A stretch of 64,000 nt of DNA from Chloroflexota bacterium (GCA_021802825.1 JAJZRG010000012.1:1-64000); one strand, 5' to 3'; counted from the stretch's first letter, positions 18,929 to 27,132 are shown. Numbers and translations are program-made. Notes: a model not told the origin generated them from the letters alone.

Positions 18929-20437
18929 AACACTTCCCTCGTCCGAGGGTGACCTCCAGACCGCGACCGCACGCTCCTCGCGGCTGTCGACGTCGATCCG
19001 CTCGAACAGGTCGCGGACCCAGGCGACGCGCGTGTCGAGCGCTGCGTGCTCGAGCAGCCCTGACATCTCGCCGATCGTGTCCCGGATGAGCTTGGGCGTG
19101 ACCGACATCGGCTGCTGGACCTCCTCGAGCTGCTCGAGGCGGAGCTGCGCCTGGCGGAGCTCGGCCGCGACCTCGTCGATCTCGAGGGTGATCCGCTCGG
19201 CCGCGTTGGGCCTGGCCGACCTCAGGGCGCGCCGCAGGTTGGCGTCCTGCTTCTGCAGATCGTGGACGGCGGCTGTCGCCCGCTTGACCGCGGGCTCGTG
19301 CTCCGCGCCCCGGAGGCGGATGTCGTCGTTGATGATCTCGACCATCTCGCGGACGGCCTTCGGGGTGATCAGGCTGCGCCGGATGAGGTCCATCACGCCG
19401 TCGTCGAGCTGGTCCGCCCGGACGTGCGGGCGGCCGCAGCGGGCGGTGCATCGGTAGTAGCGGTAGGAGCGCGAGTTCGTGCCGGCCATCCGCCCGCCGC
19501 AGGCGCAGCGCAGCAGCTCCGTGAGCGCGTAGCCGCCGGCGTAGCGCTGGGGCGCCAGGCGGTTGACCCGCCGCTGGGCGAGGATCTCCTGCACCCGGTT
19601 CCACAGCTGCTCGGGGACGAGCGGCTCGACCTCGCTGCTCACGATCTCCTGGTCGGGGTTGCGACGGCGCTTGCGGCCGTGCTCGCCCTCGACGCGCGCC
19701 TCGCGGTTGAAGGCCTTGACGCCCCGGTACATCGGGTTGGCGAGGATCGTGGCCAGGCTCGACTTGTTTCGGCAGATGCCGGTGGCCGCCACGATCTCGT
19801 CGTACGCCACCCCCTCGGCGGCCATCTGGAATGCCTGGACCACCTTCGGCGCTGTCGCGGCGTCGGGCGTCCAGCGAACGCGGGTCAGCGGGGTCCCGTC
19901 ATAGCGCGTGCCGACCACGACCGGCTCGCGCCGGTACCCCACCGGCGGCCGCCCGCCGGCCGAGAAGCCCTGGCGCGCGAGCTCCTTCTGGGAGCGCAGC
20001 ACGTCCGCCGCCGTTGCGGCCGCGTAGAACTGGTCGACCGCCATCAGGACGTGGGTGATGAGCTGCCCGAGCGGGCCCTCGGGGATCGGCTCCTTGAAGC
20101 TGATGAGCTCGATCTCCTTGCGGCGGAGGACCGCCCGGTAGATGAGCCCCTCCTCGATGTCGCGCCCGAACCTGCTCAGCTTCCAGACCAGGACCCATTG
20201 GAAGTTCGGCTTCGGCTCGCGGGCGCGGGCGACGATCTCCTGGAGACCGGGCCGGTGCTCGAAGTCGGTGCCGCTGATGCCGGCGTCCTTGACGACCTCG
20301 CAGGTCGCGCCGGCGGCCGTGACGGCGGCGGTGAGCTCGGCGATCTGGGAGTCGACAGGCAGCTCGTCCTCTGCCTGGTGGGCAGTGGAGACGCGGACGT
20401 AGACGATCCCGTGGGAGCCGGCGGGTACCTTGATCAT
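18890..20437 (-). CDS. Large serine recombinase (integrase)
   Basis: This 515-residue site-specific recombinase has an N-terminal resolvase catalytic domain with YVRVSTAHQ (nucleophile S17) and the conserved WKLSRFGRD. A recombinase domain covers about 165-280, and a zinc ribbon about 315-340 (CACGG, then CTARCGRPH). A coiled-coil C-terminal region follows (about 380-450, rich in Leu, Glu and Arg). This is the layout of phage-type and ICE-type large serine integrases. The start is ATG at 20437. The last codons and the stop run into the tRNA-Asn gene, so the C-terminus was shaped by the integration event. It probably mobilised the defence genes downstream. Confidence 0.93.
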   Translation of the reverse strand: MIKVPAGSHGIVYVRVSTAHQAEDELPVDSQIAELTAAVTAAGATCEVVKDAGISGTDFEHRPGLQEIVARAREPKPNFQWVLVWKLSRFGRDIEEGLIYRAVLRRKEIELISFKEPIPEGPLGQLITHVLMAVDQFYAAATAADVLRSQKELARQGFSAGGRPPVGYRREPVVVGTRYDGTPLTRVRWTPDAATAPKVVQAFQMAAEGVAYDEIVAATGICRNKSSLATILANPMYRGVKAFNREARVEGEHGRKRRRNPDQEIVSSEVEPLVPEQLWNRVQEILAQRRVNRLAPQRYAGGYALTELLRCACGGRMAGTNSRSYRYYRCTARCGRPHVRADQLDDGVMDLIRRSLITPKAVREMVEIINDDIRLRGAEHEPAVKRATAAVHDLQKQDANLRRALRSARPNAAERITLEIDEVAAELRQAQLRLEQLEEVQQPMSVTPKLIRDTIGEMSGLLEHAALDTRVAWVRDLFERIDVDSREERAVAVWRSPSDEGSVNRLDSVSGWLRR

Positions 20438-20763
20438 GGTCGCCGAATCCTAGTCCCGGTCCGCAACTGCGCGAACGTGGGCAGGCGGACCGAGGATCGA
20501 CGCTCGATCCAGAATCAAACTGACGCAAGTCAGGCGGATCGCCAGCGCCCGACCCCGAACTCACGTTCAGGAGCCCCTGTTTCGACGGCTCCTCCGTCGC
20601 TCCGCGCCGTCAGATTCCAGGGGTGTCATGCGAACGTCCCCGCGAGAGTCATGCGCACTGACCGGCCCGACTGGACATCAGACGGACTTCGGGTGCGTCT
20701 CCGGATGGTACGCCAGGGGCGCGAGGGCGGTCCCCCTCGAGGAGCTGCGGGCGAGAGCGGTCA
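20438..20763. other. Intergenic gap between recombinase and TIR operon
   Basis: No gene is evident. The segment contains the small inverted repeat CTGAC-GCAA-GTCAG close to the recombinase start, a possible operator. It also holds the end of the three-gene TIR operon, without a clear hairpin terminator. Confidence 0.35.
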
Positions 20764-21300
20764 TCAGTCGCAGGAGTCACGTTCACGCTGCGGTATCGCC
20801 GCGTTCACGATCTTGTCCGAGTGCGACGCGCGCCGATCGAAGGCCCCCTGGATCGCGGAGAGTACGCGTCCATCATCCTTCGTGAGAGAGCTCCATGTGT
20901 ACAACTTCGCGTACCCAGAATCGACGTTGGCGTCGAGGCGCCTCGGGATATCGTCGCCGCGGTATTTGCCATCCGTGGTCAGCGCGAACGTGGGGAGGAG
21001 GATCCCAAGGAGCCCCGAGTAGCCGCCGACCTTCTTGTTGAGGCCCGCCGAGATCTCCCAGTCCACGTGCTTCCGGCACTTGGTCTTCGGCCCGACGAGC
21101 ACGATGACAACGCTGGCGTCCTCGAGGTAGCCCTCGCGGATGAGCCGCTTGATGTACTGGTCGGAGTTCTCGCTGGCGATCGCGCCGTCCTGCACGCTCT
21201 TCGCGATGAAGAGATGCCCGAAGTCGCGCTCGAACTTGACGCGGTACCGCTCGTCATCCTTGTGATAGAAGCTGATGAAGACCCTGTGCCGAGTCGCCAC
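20764..21300 (-). CDS. ThsB-like TIR domain protein (MTH538 family)
   Basis: This 178-residue single-domain protein matches the TIR-like MTH538/ThsB fold. It has an N-terminal strand HRVFISFYHKDD, then IKRLIREGYLEDASVVIVLVG (about 50-70), and the segment HVDWEISAGL, whose E82 is at the position of the catalytic glutamate. In Thoeris defence, ThsB senses infection and makes a cyclic ADP-ribose-type signal from NAD+. It is the last gene of a three-gene operon, 13 bp after the SLOG gene, which would be the natural receptor. The signal-producing role is inferred from the family. The start is ATG at 21300. Confidence 0.8.
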   Translation of the reverse strand: MATRHRVFISFYHKDDERYRVKFERDFGHLFIAKSVQDGAIASENSDQYIKRLIREGYLEDASVVIVLVGPKTKCRKHVDWEISAGLNKKVGGYSGLLGILLPTFALTTDGKYRGDDIPRRLDANVDSGYAKLYTWSSLTKDDGRVLSAIQGAFDRRASHSDKIVNAAIPQRERDSCD

Positions 21301-21313
21301 TTGCCGATTCCCC

Positions 21314-22174
21314 TCACTCTTTGGGCGGGTGTGCCGCCGCGTCCGTCAAGCGCCTGAGGCCTCGCAGCACAAGCGCCACGACCTCATCCGCGTCGTCGGT
21401 TTCCATCAGCCACTCGTTCTCGTCGTCCTCAAGCCCGTTCAGCAGGCCCGAGGAGCCCGCCTGGTGAAGCCTCTCGACGACGGCGGCAAGCACCGAGCTT
21501 GCGTTGCCCTCGAGGTCCAGCCGATCGTAGTCCGGCGTATGCCCTCTCTGGAAGCCGGCGGTCAGTTCAATGGGCGACGCGCCACGTAGCGTCTCTGCAA
21601 CGAGCGTCGCCGCGCCACCGTAGCCGCCGGCGACGAACACTGGCAGGCCACCCGCGATCGCAATATCCGCCTCGGCGACCACCCCGGGTACGGGGCCGCG
21701 CTGGCCCCACGTTCTTCCGCCGATGACAACGCGGGCGTCGATCTCGCTGGTCATTCGCGACCGCATCGCCTCTACGCAGAGGGCGATGGTCGGCGGGTCT
21801 TCGCGCAGCCTGCCGTTCGAGATGTCTACGCCGGGCGGCGCGTCGACCTCCACGAGCGTCGCGATGTTCGCCAGGTCGGCGCGCTGCTTCGGCGTCAGGT
21901 CCGCCCAGACCGGCCAGTGCAGGTACGAGCGGACGCGCTCCGGGCCGGCGAGGTCCCGCCGGTTGTAGGTCCGAACGAGATCGAACAGCGCCTCCGTGTA
22001 CCCGGCCCTCCGGAGGTCGCCGCCGTAGGCGACGTCCCATCCAGAGGCAAGGACGTGCCGGACGAGCTCGATGAACACGTGGCGGATGTGGTGCTCACTC
22101 AGGCCGAGTCGCACCAGCTCCGGCTGCGCCGGTGACGACACGGAGATCCCGATGGTGTAGCGCGTATCTCCCAT
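21314..22174 (-). CDS. SLOG-domain protein, putative nucleotide-signal sensor
   Basis: This 286-residue protein is built on a SLOG/LOG-type Rossmann fold. It has AYGGDLRRAGYTEAL near residues 49-63, IGGRTWGQRG near 151-160 and VAGGYGGAATLVAE near 181-194, the glycine-rich loops that bind nucleotide ligands. SLOG domains form the sensor half of ThsA in Thoeris and occur in many nucleotide-based conflict systems. Here SLOG stands alone instead of being fused to SIR2 or a membrane domain. It sits 8 bp after the TIR-TIR gene and 13 bp before the ThsB-like gene, so the three should be expressed together. No other catalytic motif is seen. The start is ATG at 22174. Confidence 0.8.
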   Translation of the reverse strand: MGDTRYTIGISVSSPAQPELVRLGLSEHHIRHVFIELVRHVLASGWDVAYGGDLRRAGYTEALFDLVRTYNRRDLAGPERVRSYLHWPVWADLTPKQRADLANIATLVEVDAPPGVDISNGRLREDPPTIALCVEAMRSRMTSEIDARVVIGGRTWGQRGPVPGVVAEADIAIAGGLPVFVAGGYGGAATLVAETLRGASPIELTAGFQRGHTPDYDRLDLEGNASSVLAAVVERLHQAGSSGLLNGLEDDENEWLMETDDADEVVALVLRGLRRLTDAAAHPPKE

Positions 22175-22182
22175 CCGGTGCC

Positions 22183-23298
22183 TTAGCCCGTGAGGAGGGC
22201 AGTCGGAGTCACCGGCCGCAGTGCCGGGTCCAGCTCGGCGAGCACCGCGAGCTCCTCAGCGCCCAGCGGTGGGTCGGGATAGAGCACCCAGTTACCGGAA
22301 TCGACATCCGACGCTGGCCCACGGAGGGCGAGCGCGGTCAGGAGCTCAGGCGGATGCGAGAGGACTTGTCTCTCAGCGTCGAGCCCGTGCAGGCGGCACA
22401 GCGACTCCACGCGGCGAGGGAAGTAGCGGCTGCGGAGCACCTCGCGGAGAACGGCGCCCGCGACAGCGGCGGCAGTCTCGGGCCCGCGCCACCGGATCAC
22501 CGGCAGGTTCCCCATGTAGGGGAAGGACCTCGCCTCGCCGCGCTCGACTGCCGCGAGGACGACGATCGGGACGCGTCGCCTCTTGGCCTCGAGCACCTCG
22601 ACGCGGCACCACTCCCGCGATCCGTAGGTGTCCGTCTGGATCGCGAGCAGGGCATGGCTCGAGCCAGCCGAAGCCAAGATGAACTCGCCGAACCTCACGC
22701 CGTCGGGCAAGTCCGCCGCGTCGAAGAAGTCGTCAAGACGGTCCTCGTCGTGCAGGTGGGCCCGCACGGTCGTCGCGATGTCGAGCCCGTCCTGCTTCGC
22801 GTGGCTGAGGAAGACCTTGACCTTCGCCCCCTCCGGGTCGAGGCACCTACACAGGTCGTGCAGGGCATCGCGTAGCAGCACGTCCTCATGAAGTTCAGTC
22901 GGCGCCTTGTCGAGCCGGATCGCCTCGAGGTTGGACAGGGCGGGCGGGAGGTTCGAGCAGTCGCTGATGGCAACTGGCACGACTAGGTCGGGCTCGCCCG
23001 CATCAGCGACAAGCTGCGAGCAGTAGTCGCGCCACGAAGCCGACGCGACGAGGAAGTCGTCCGCAAGCACAAATACCACGGTTCGTCGAGATCGCCCGAA
23101 CGGGACTGGAGCCGGGACGTCGTCACGACCTAGTGCCGTGCGGAACCTCACCGGCATCCCGAGGCCCCGCCGGCCCGGGTAGTCGGGGTCCGCGCACAGC
23201 TCCTTGAACATAGCTGCCGCGAGATCGCCCGCGTGGGTAGCATCTGGGTGCCAAGCGATGAAGACGCTGAGGACCGGTCGCGGAAGGTCAGCACTCAC
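22183..23298 (-). CDS. Double TIR-domain protein, putative NADase effector
   Basis: This 371-residue protein has two TIR-like domains in tandem. The N-terminal one (about 8-150) begins LSVFIAWHPDA and has a SWRDYCSQLV segment. The C-terminal one (about 159-290) begins VKVFLSHAKQDG and contains SREWCRVEV, where E234 after W230-C231 matches the catalytic Glu of TIR NADases. A tail of about 80 residues is unassigned. GTG 23298 is chosen because it directly precedes the first TIR strand. The frame continues open to 23505, but that extension is Arg/Cys-rich and unlike protein. It is the first gene of the operon and the likely executioner that depletes NAD+. Confidence 0.78.
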   Translation of the reverse strand: MSADLPRPVLSVFIAWHPDATHAGDLAAAMFKELCADPDYPGRRGLGMPVRFRTALGRDDVPAPVPFGRSRRTVVFVLADDFLVASASWRDYCSQLVADAGEPDLVVPVAISDCSNLPPALSNLEAIRLDKAPTELHEDVLLRDALHDLCRCLDPEGAKVKVFLSHAKQDGLDIATTVRAHLHDEDRLDDFFDAADLPDGVRFGEFILASAGSSHALLAIQTDTYGSREWCRVEVLEAKRRRVPIVVLAAVERGEARSFPYMGNLPVIRWRGPETAAAVAGAVLREVLRSRYFPRRVESLCRLHGLDAERQVLSHPPELLTALALRGPASDVDSGNWVLYPDPPLGAEELAVLAELDPALRPVTPTALLTG

Positions 23299-23556
23299 TG
23301 CATAAGCCTGCCACGGGAGGTCCTGTGCCGCCGGGCGATCTGGGATCGCTCTTGGCGGGCAAAGTACGCGTGCGACCACGCGTCGCCCGAAGTGTACGGC
23401 CAGCGGGGTCGGCGCCCGCGTATGCCCCATTGAGCGCCAACATCGTTTTCGGGCAGCTCGACACCAGCTACTGAGGAGCGCCCTTCGTTCGCAACGCCTC
23501 TTCACGTGCCCCGACGATCACTGCGACAAGCTCCGCCGCACTCGGGCACGCCGACA

Positions 23557-24138
23557 TCAACTGAGAGGCTTGGACCGCGGAGTGGTGCAGCGGCGATACG
23601 CGCGCGGTCCGGGCTGACCCGGAACCCAGTCCGGGTGCCTCTCCAGCCAGCGACGGGCAGCTCCTACACCGCGGCCGTCGCGCGTAAGCGCCAGCAGGCT
23701 CTGCTCGTACTGGAGGCGGGCGAAGAAGGCGTGAAGCGGACCGGTCGGGGTCGACTCATGGTCATGGCGGTACCGTCGCATCGTGCGATCGGGCCACCCA
23801 TGGACCATCTCGCCGAGGAAGTCATATTCACCCGGCTGACGACCGGCCCCGACGTTGCGGAGCATGTGGAAGACGAGCCCGACGGCGGACTCGTGGTCGG
23901 GCGGGGTCGGTTCTCGACCGAACATAGCCATGGTGTCGGCTACGTCGATGCAGTCGAGCTCGAGTTGCCAGTGCGCCTCCGCCCAGGCGGCCAGCTTCGA
24001 CGCGAACGCCAGCTCCTCCGTCCAGGGGCGCTCCCGCTCGACGAGGGCGCACAACGCGGACCGCGCCGGCCCGGGGATGATCCCGGCGCACTCTCGATTG
24101 TCGCAATCTGGCCGACCGACACCACCAAACTCTGGCAC
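23557..24138 (-). CDS. Hypothetical protein in defence island
   Basis: This is a 193-residue protein of unknown family. The middle part (VGLVFHMLRNVGAG, then YDFLGEMVHGWPDRTMRRYRHDHES) looks like true protein sequence with a helical, amphipathic pattern. Both ends are rich in Arg, Cys and Pro and may be over-extended. It has no signal peptide and no transmembrane segment. It lies 258 bp upstream of the TIR operon on the same strand and could be its first gene or a separate defence gene. Confidence is limited because no homologous motif is seen. Confidence 0.5.
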   Translation of the reverse strand: MPEFGGVGRPDCDNRECAGIIPGPARSALCALVERERPWTEELAFASKLAAWAEAHWQLELDCIDVADTMAMFGREPTPPDHESAVGLVFHMLRNVGAGRQPGEYDFLGEMVHGWPDRTMRRYRHDHESTPTGPLHAFFARLQYEQSLLALTRDGRGVGAARRWLERHPDWVPGQPGPRAYRRCTTPRSKPLS

Positions 24139-24610
24139 GGCCCGATTCTAGGCCCGGCAACGGCAGCCAGATCGCCGAAGCAGGGGCCTCGCACGGCCAG
24201 AGGCCGGCGGGTCCGAGGAGACAGGGGTCGACGATGCGCCAATCGAATGAGCCTCTCCGGCTCGTGGTCAGGCGGCACCGACGACACACCGTTGTCGAGT
24301 TCCGACTGGAGCTGGGATGGCGGCCGGCTGCCGTTGCGGCCTCGGCTCTGCTCCTGACTGTTGGTCGGCTGCTGGGCATCTGGCAATGACCGGTCGGGGA
24401 CGCCCGGGCCTCCGCCGTCCGTTTGCCCTGTGATGGGCGTGGCCGGTGGGTGGATTGAGAGGAGTTCGTCACGGGCGCCTCCGCGAGACACGCCGTCGAT
24501 CCGTGGACGCCCCGATCTGTCAGTCCGTTGTTGGCCGCAGTCGACAGGGCCTGAGGCGCCCTGGCTCAGGCAGCGAGCGGCCGGTGAACCGACCCGCGCG
24601 AAACCCGGGA
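24139..24610. other. Gene-poor stretch inside defence island
   Basis: No supportable gene is present. The open frames are short, overlap on both strands and are dominated by Arg, Pro, Ser and Gly. There are no clear repeats or promoter elements. It separates the hypothetical gene from the HNH/HEPN pair and may be decayed DNA. Confidence 0.4.
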
Positions 24611-25189
24611 CTAGCCAGCGTCACGAGAAGACGCGTCGACGATCGCCTCGTCGTAGAGCGCTTGAGCCACCCTCGGATCGATGCCAAGACTCTCGGCCAG
24701 CGGGCGGCGAATAGCGGTCGCCGCCTCATCGGCAGCGCTGAACAGCGCGATCGCAGCGCGGAGCTCGTCGATCATCTCGCGGCGGCCGGCGCGCGACAGG
24801 AAATCCGTCGCATGGGCGGCGAAGAACCGATGGATCAGTCGGTTGCGCTCGCGCAGGGCTTCCGCCAGAAGACCATCCAGATCGTCGGGAACGGTCATCA
24901 ATGCGCGAGCCTCGTGCAGGATCGACCCGAATGTCTTCGCCTCGATACGATCCATCAGCGCGTTCACCCACTCCCCGGTCAGCGAGCCGGCGGCGCCCAT
25001 GTGGAGGACGGACGCGAGGAGCACCAGCTCCTGCTCTAGGATCTGCGCGCCGTACGCGGCGAGTCCGAAGAAGGCGTAGACCTCCTTCGGGTCGTCGTAG
25101 TCGGGGTCCGGGATTTCGAGGGGCATGGTGGCCCACCGCCCCTCGAAGGACGGCCGGTCATTGGGTCCCATCGGTGTCGGCGACGCCAT
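24611..25189 (-). CDS. HEPN-like protein with RNxxxH motif, putative RNase
   Basis: This 192-residue, mainly helical protein contains ALRERNRLIHRFF, in which R115-N116-x3-H120 is the canonical HEPN RNase motif R[N/D]xxxH. The motif sits late in a four-helix arrangement, preceded by helical segments at about 35-65 and 75-100. HEPN proteins commonly act as RNA-cleaving toxins in abortive infection. The start (ATG 25189, or ATG 25171 which fits better) overlaps the end of the HNH gene, so the two are translated in step. The protein could alternatively be a non-toxic HEPN homologue, because only the motif and fold pattern are visible. Confidence 0.68.
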   Translation of the reverse strand: MASPTPMGPNDRPSFEGRWATMPLEIPDPDYDDPKEVYAFFGLAAYGAQILEQELVLLASVLHMGAAGSLTGEWVNALMDRIEAKTFGSILHEARALMTVPDDLDGLLAEALRERNRLIHRFFAAHATDFLSRAGRREMIDELRAAIALFSAADEAATAIRRPLAESLGIDPRVAQALYDEAIVDASSRDAG

Positions 25190-26477
25190 GCGCGTCCTGA
25201 GGTTCGCCCAGCCAGAACGACAGGATCCGGACCCCGTCGACCTCGTCGGGCATCCTCACCGGCGACGGCTCGAGGCTTAGGCCGAGCTCGAGCCCAAAGA
25301 GGTTCAGAGCCACGAGGGTGCCTTCGGCCGACGGCTGCCACCAGGTGCGGATCTGTCCATGGGGCTTGGCGGTAGGGACCATCACCAAGTGGGTCGCGAA
25401 CGGCGCCCCGGTCATGACGAAGGCGCGGGCGGCGTCATAGCGAGGGTCGAGCGCCGCGGCCGACCCGGCGTCGTGCGCGACGAGCCCCAGCGCGATCTTG
25501 ACCAGCGCCCGGCCCAGGAGAACAGGATCCGCGGGCTTCGTCCCCATCCCGGTGACGGTGAAGCGCACCGACCCGTCCTCCTCCCGCGCGGGGGCGGGGA
25601 GCGGCTTCCCGGTCTTCTGGGTGATTCGGACGTGCCTGGGCGCCGTCCGCTCGATGTCGATGTCCCTCAAGCGCGCCTTGGGGAACTTCCCCTTCTTCGT
25701 CATTGGCCCGAACACGGCGCGAAGCATCGCGAGCGGCTGGAAGTCGAGGAGCGCCTTGTCCAGCGTCGAGAGCCGATTGTTGCAGCCAGCGCAAACGCAG
25801 TTGCGAATGACCACCGCGTCACCGCCAAGCGACTCCGGGATCACGTGCTCCTCAGGGCCGAAGTCGCCGTCGGAGCCTCGGCAGTAGATACAGGTCCGAA
25901 GGCCAGGACCGGCCTCTCCGGATTCGGGCAGCTGGCCCTCGCACTCGAGGAGGGCGTCGAGGACGGCGAAGACCACGGCGCTGAAGCCGGCACAGGCGTC
26001 ATGGAACAGCAGCTGAACGAGCTGCGGCATCGGGCCAACCGACATGGCGACGAGCCTCGCGCGGGCGACCTCGTCCTCCCGGAAGTACTCGCCCTCACCG
26101 TAGGCGAAGTAGACGTCGCGCGCGGAGAGGTTCTCGCCGTTGACTGCGACCGGGAATGTCAGGGCCTCCGATGCGGCGAACGCAGCCTCGACCTCGGCGA
26201 CCCTGGGAGCCCCGATGAGTCCGAGGGCAAGAAGCCGCGTCCACACCGCCCGCAGCTCAATCGGCGAGCTGGGATCCATGAACGGGCGGAGCAGGACGGC
26301 ATGCCGATCCACGCCGGCGCCCGCCGAGAACTCGCCCGAGGTTGGACGATCCTTGCCCGCGGTGAGGCGGAAGGCGATCTCGAGGTCCTGCGTCGGTCCC
26401 TGCAGGACGTCGCGCAGGAGTGACGCCGCCCGCTTGTAGGTGCGGAAGACTGCTCGCAGTTCCTGGGTATCGCTCAC
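25158..26477 (-). CDS. HNH endonuclease domain protein
   Basis: This 439-residue protein has a central HNH_5-like nuclease motif. CIYC (C196, C199) is followed by EEHVIPESLGG (H211) and CAGCNN (C229, C232). The four cysteines would hold a structural zinc, while His211 and the Asn residues form the metal-dependent active site. The flanking 190 and 200 residues are unrecognised. GTG 26477 has a strong AGGGGAG ribosome site 4 bp upstream. The frame reaches 26846, but the extra part is low complexity. It overlaps the HEPN gene downstream, forming a two-gene operon that looks like a defence or toxin pair. Confidence 0.78.
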   Translation of the reverse strand: MSDTQELRAVFRTYKRAASLLRDVLQGPTQDLEIAFRLTAGKDRPTSGEFSAGAGVDRHAVLLRPFMDPSSPIELRAVWTRLLALGLIGAPRVAEVEAAFAASEALTFPVAVNGENLSARDVYFAYGEGEYFREDEVARARLVAMSVGPMPQLVQLLFHDACAGFSAVVFAVLDALLECEGQLPESGEAGPGLRTCIYCRGSDGDFGPEEHVIPESLGGDAVVIRNCVCAGCNNRLSTLDKALLDFQPLAMLRAVFGPMTKKGKFPKARLRDIDIERTAPRHVRITQKTGKPLPAPAREEDGSVRFTVTGMGTKPADPVLLGRALVKIALGLVAHDAGSAAALDPRYDAARAFVMTGAPFATHLVMVPTAKPHGQIRTWWQPSAEGTLVALNLFGLELGLSLEPSPVRMPDEVDGVRILSFWLGEPQDAHGVADTDGTQ

Positions 26478-26547
26478 CTGCTCCCCTGGCCTTGCCCACC
26501 CATCCCACGAATATCCGAACTGTCGAGGAATCTGACGCTGTGGGCGC

Positions 26548-26562
26548 GACAGGTTGTCTGTC
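26548..26562. promoter_or_regulatory. Inverted repeat upstream of HNH gene
   Basis: GACAG-GTTGT-CTGTC is a perfect 5-bp-arm repeat about 70 bp upstream of the GTG start at 26477. It is extended imperfectly by CGC/GCG on both sides. It could be an operator of the HNH/HEPN operon. Confidence 0.3.
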
Positions 26563-26679
26563 ACGCGACCCAGTTTGACGCCCACACGTTCCTCGGTTGG
26601 CTCGGCGAGCTGCCTGACCACGTCGTCGGCCGTCGCGCGGCCGTGCCTCTGAGCCTCCGACCTCAATCTGGAGAATGGG

Positions 26680-27000
26680 TCTCCCGCGTCAGCTCGAATT
26701 TCGGGCACGTGATCGCGCCCTGGCGCGGGCGACGGCGGCCCGGCTTCGATCGGCCCTGAGGAGAGCCCGGCAGTCCGCGCAGTGCCGCTGGGCGGGCGAA
26801 CGGCGTTCCGCGACCCGGTGGCAGCAGGCGCACTCGAGCAGCGCAACCTCGAGCCAGCCGCGCGAGCGACCGCGGTGGGGGAGCGGGACCACGCTCTCGC
26901 CCTCTCCCCGACGATTCAGCACACGGCCCGCGCCGGCCCGCCGGAGCCAGCTATTTCTGGGTAGCACGTTTCCACGGCCGATCCTGATCACGAATCCGCT
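26680..27000. repeat. Dispersed cassette, copy A
   Basis: This stretch is recognisably related to 48440-48790. Shared blocks in the same order include CGCAGTGCCGC, CTCGAGCCAGCCGCG, GGAGCGGGACC, GATTCAG and GCCAG followed by ATTTCTGG. Similarity covers about 320 bp and extends beyond the small zinc-ribbon frame, so the unit is a DNA cassette, not only a gene family. Confidence 0.55.
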
Positions 27001-27003
27001 CAA
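26689..27003 (-). CDS. Small zinc-ribbon-like protein of cassette copy A
   Basis: This 104-residue frame is supported by its paralogue at 48409-48678. The C-terminal half is conserved between the two: CHRVAERRSPAQRHCADCR here against CHEVVDAGRWPARHCAECR there, followed by an Ala/Arg-rich tail. Cysteines in CACCH and CADC suggest a zinc ribbon. The N-terminal half is low complexity and the true start is unclear, perhaps near residue 50. The function is unknown. Confidence 0.35.
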   Translation of the reverse strand: MSGFVIRIGRGNVLPRNSWLRRAGAGRVLNRRGEGESVVPLPHRGRSRGWLEVALLECACCHRVAERRSPAQRHCADCRALLRADRSRAAVARARARSRARNSS

Positions 27004-27075
27004 CCGTATCGGCTGGGGCGCCCGCAGGGTCGTGACGTCAACGGGTTCGCCTGATGACAGCTGTCATCCCGCATC

Positions 27076-27104
27076 TTGACGCGGCCTGCCGCGTTGTGTA
27101 GGCT
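27076..27104 (+). promoter_or_regulatory. Promoter of cupin/tetR operon
   Basis: TTGACG (27076-27081), a 17-bp spacer and TAGGCT (27099-27104) make a plausible sigma-70 promoter. The operator at 27103-27132 overlaps its -10 and start region, so the bound repressor would block it. Confidence 0.5.
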
Positions 27105-27132
27105 CCGACTAGACCGATCGGTCTAGTCGGAG
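27103..27132. promoter_or_regulatory. Perfect 30-bp TetR-family operator (NemR-like box)
   Basis: The half-site CTCCGACTAGACCGA and its exact complement form an uninterrupted 30-bp palindrome centred at 27117.5. The core TAGACCGATCGGTCTA matches the box used by NemR-type TetR repressors. It lies 27 bp before the cupin start, so the TetR gene in the same operon very likely regulates itself here. Confidence 0.8.

Noticed and set aside
19262-21022. A 586-residue plus-strand frame opposite the serine recombinase
   Set aside because: It is antisense to a clear recombinase with catalytic motifs and has no domain of its own.
23299-23505. N-terminal extension of the double TIR protein to 23505
   Set aside because: The extra residues are Arg/Cys-rich and unlike folded protein; GTG 23298 starts right before the first TIR strand.
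26938-26949. CCGCCGGAGCCA identical to the tRNA-Asn 3' end, considered as the far attachment site of the island
   Set aside because: The same 12-mer also occurs at 44550-44561 and a one-mismatch form near 48718, so it is not specific enough to mark attR.
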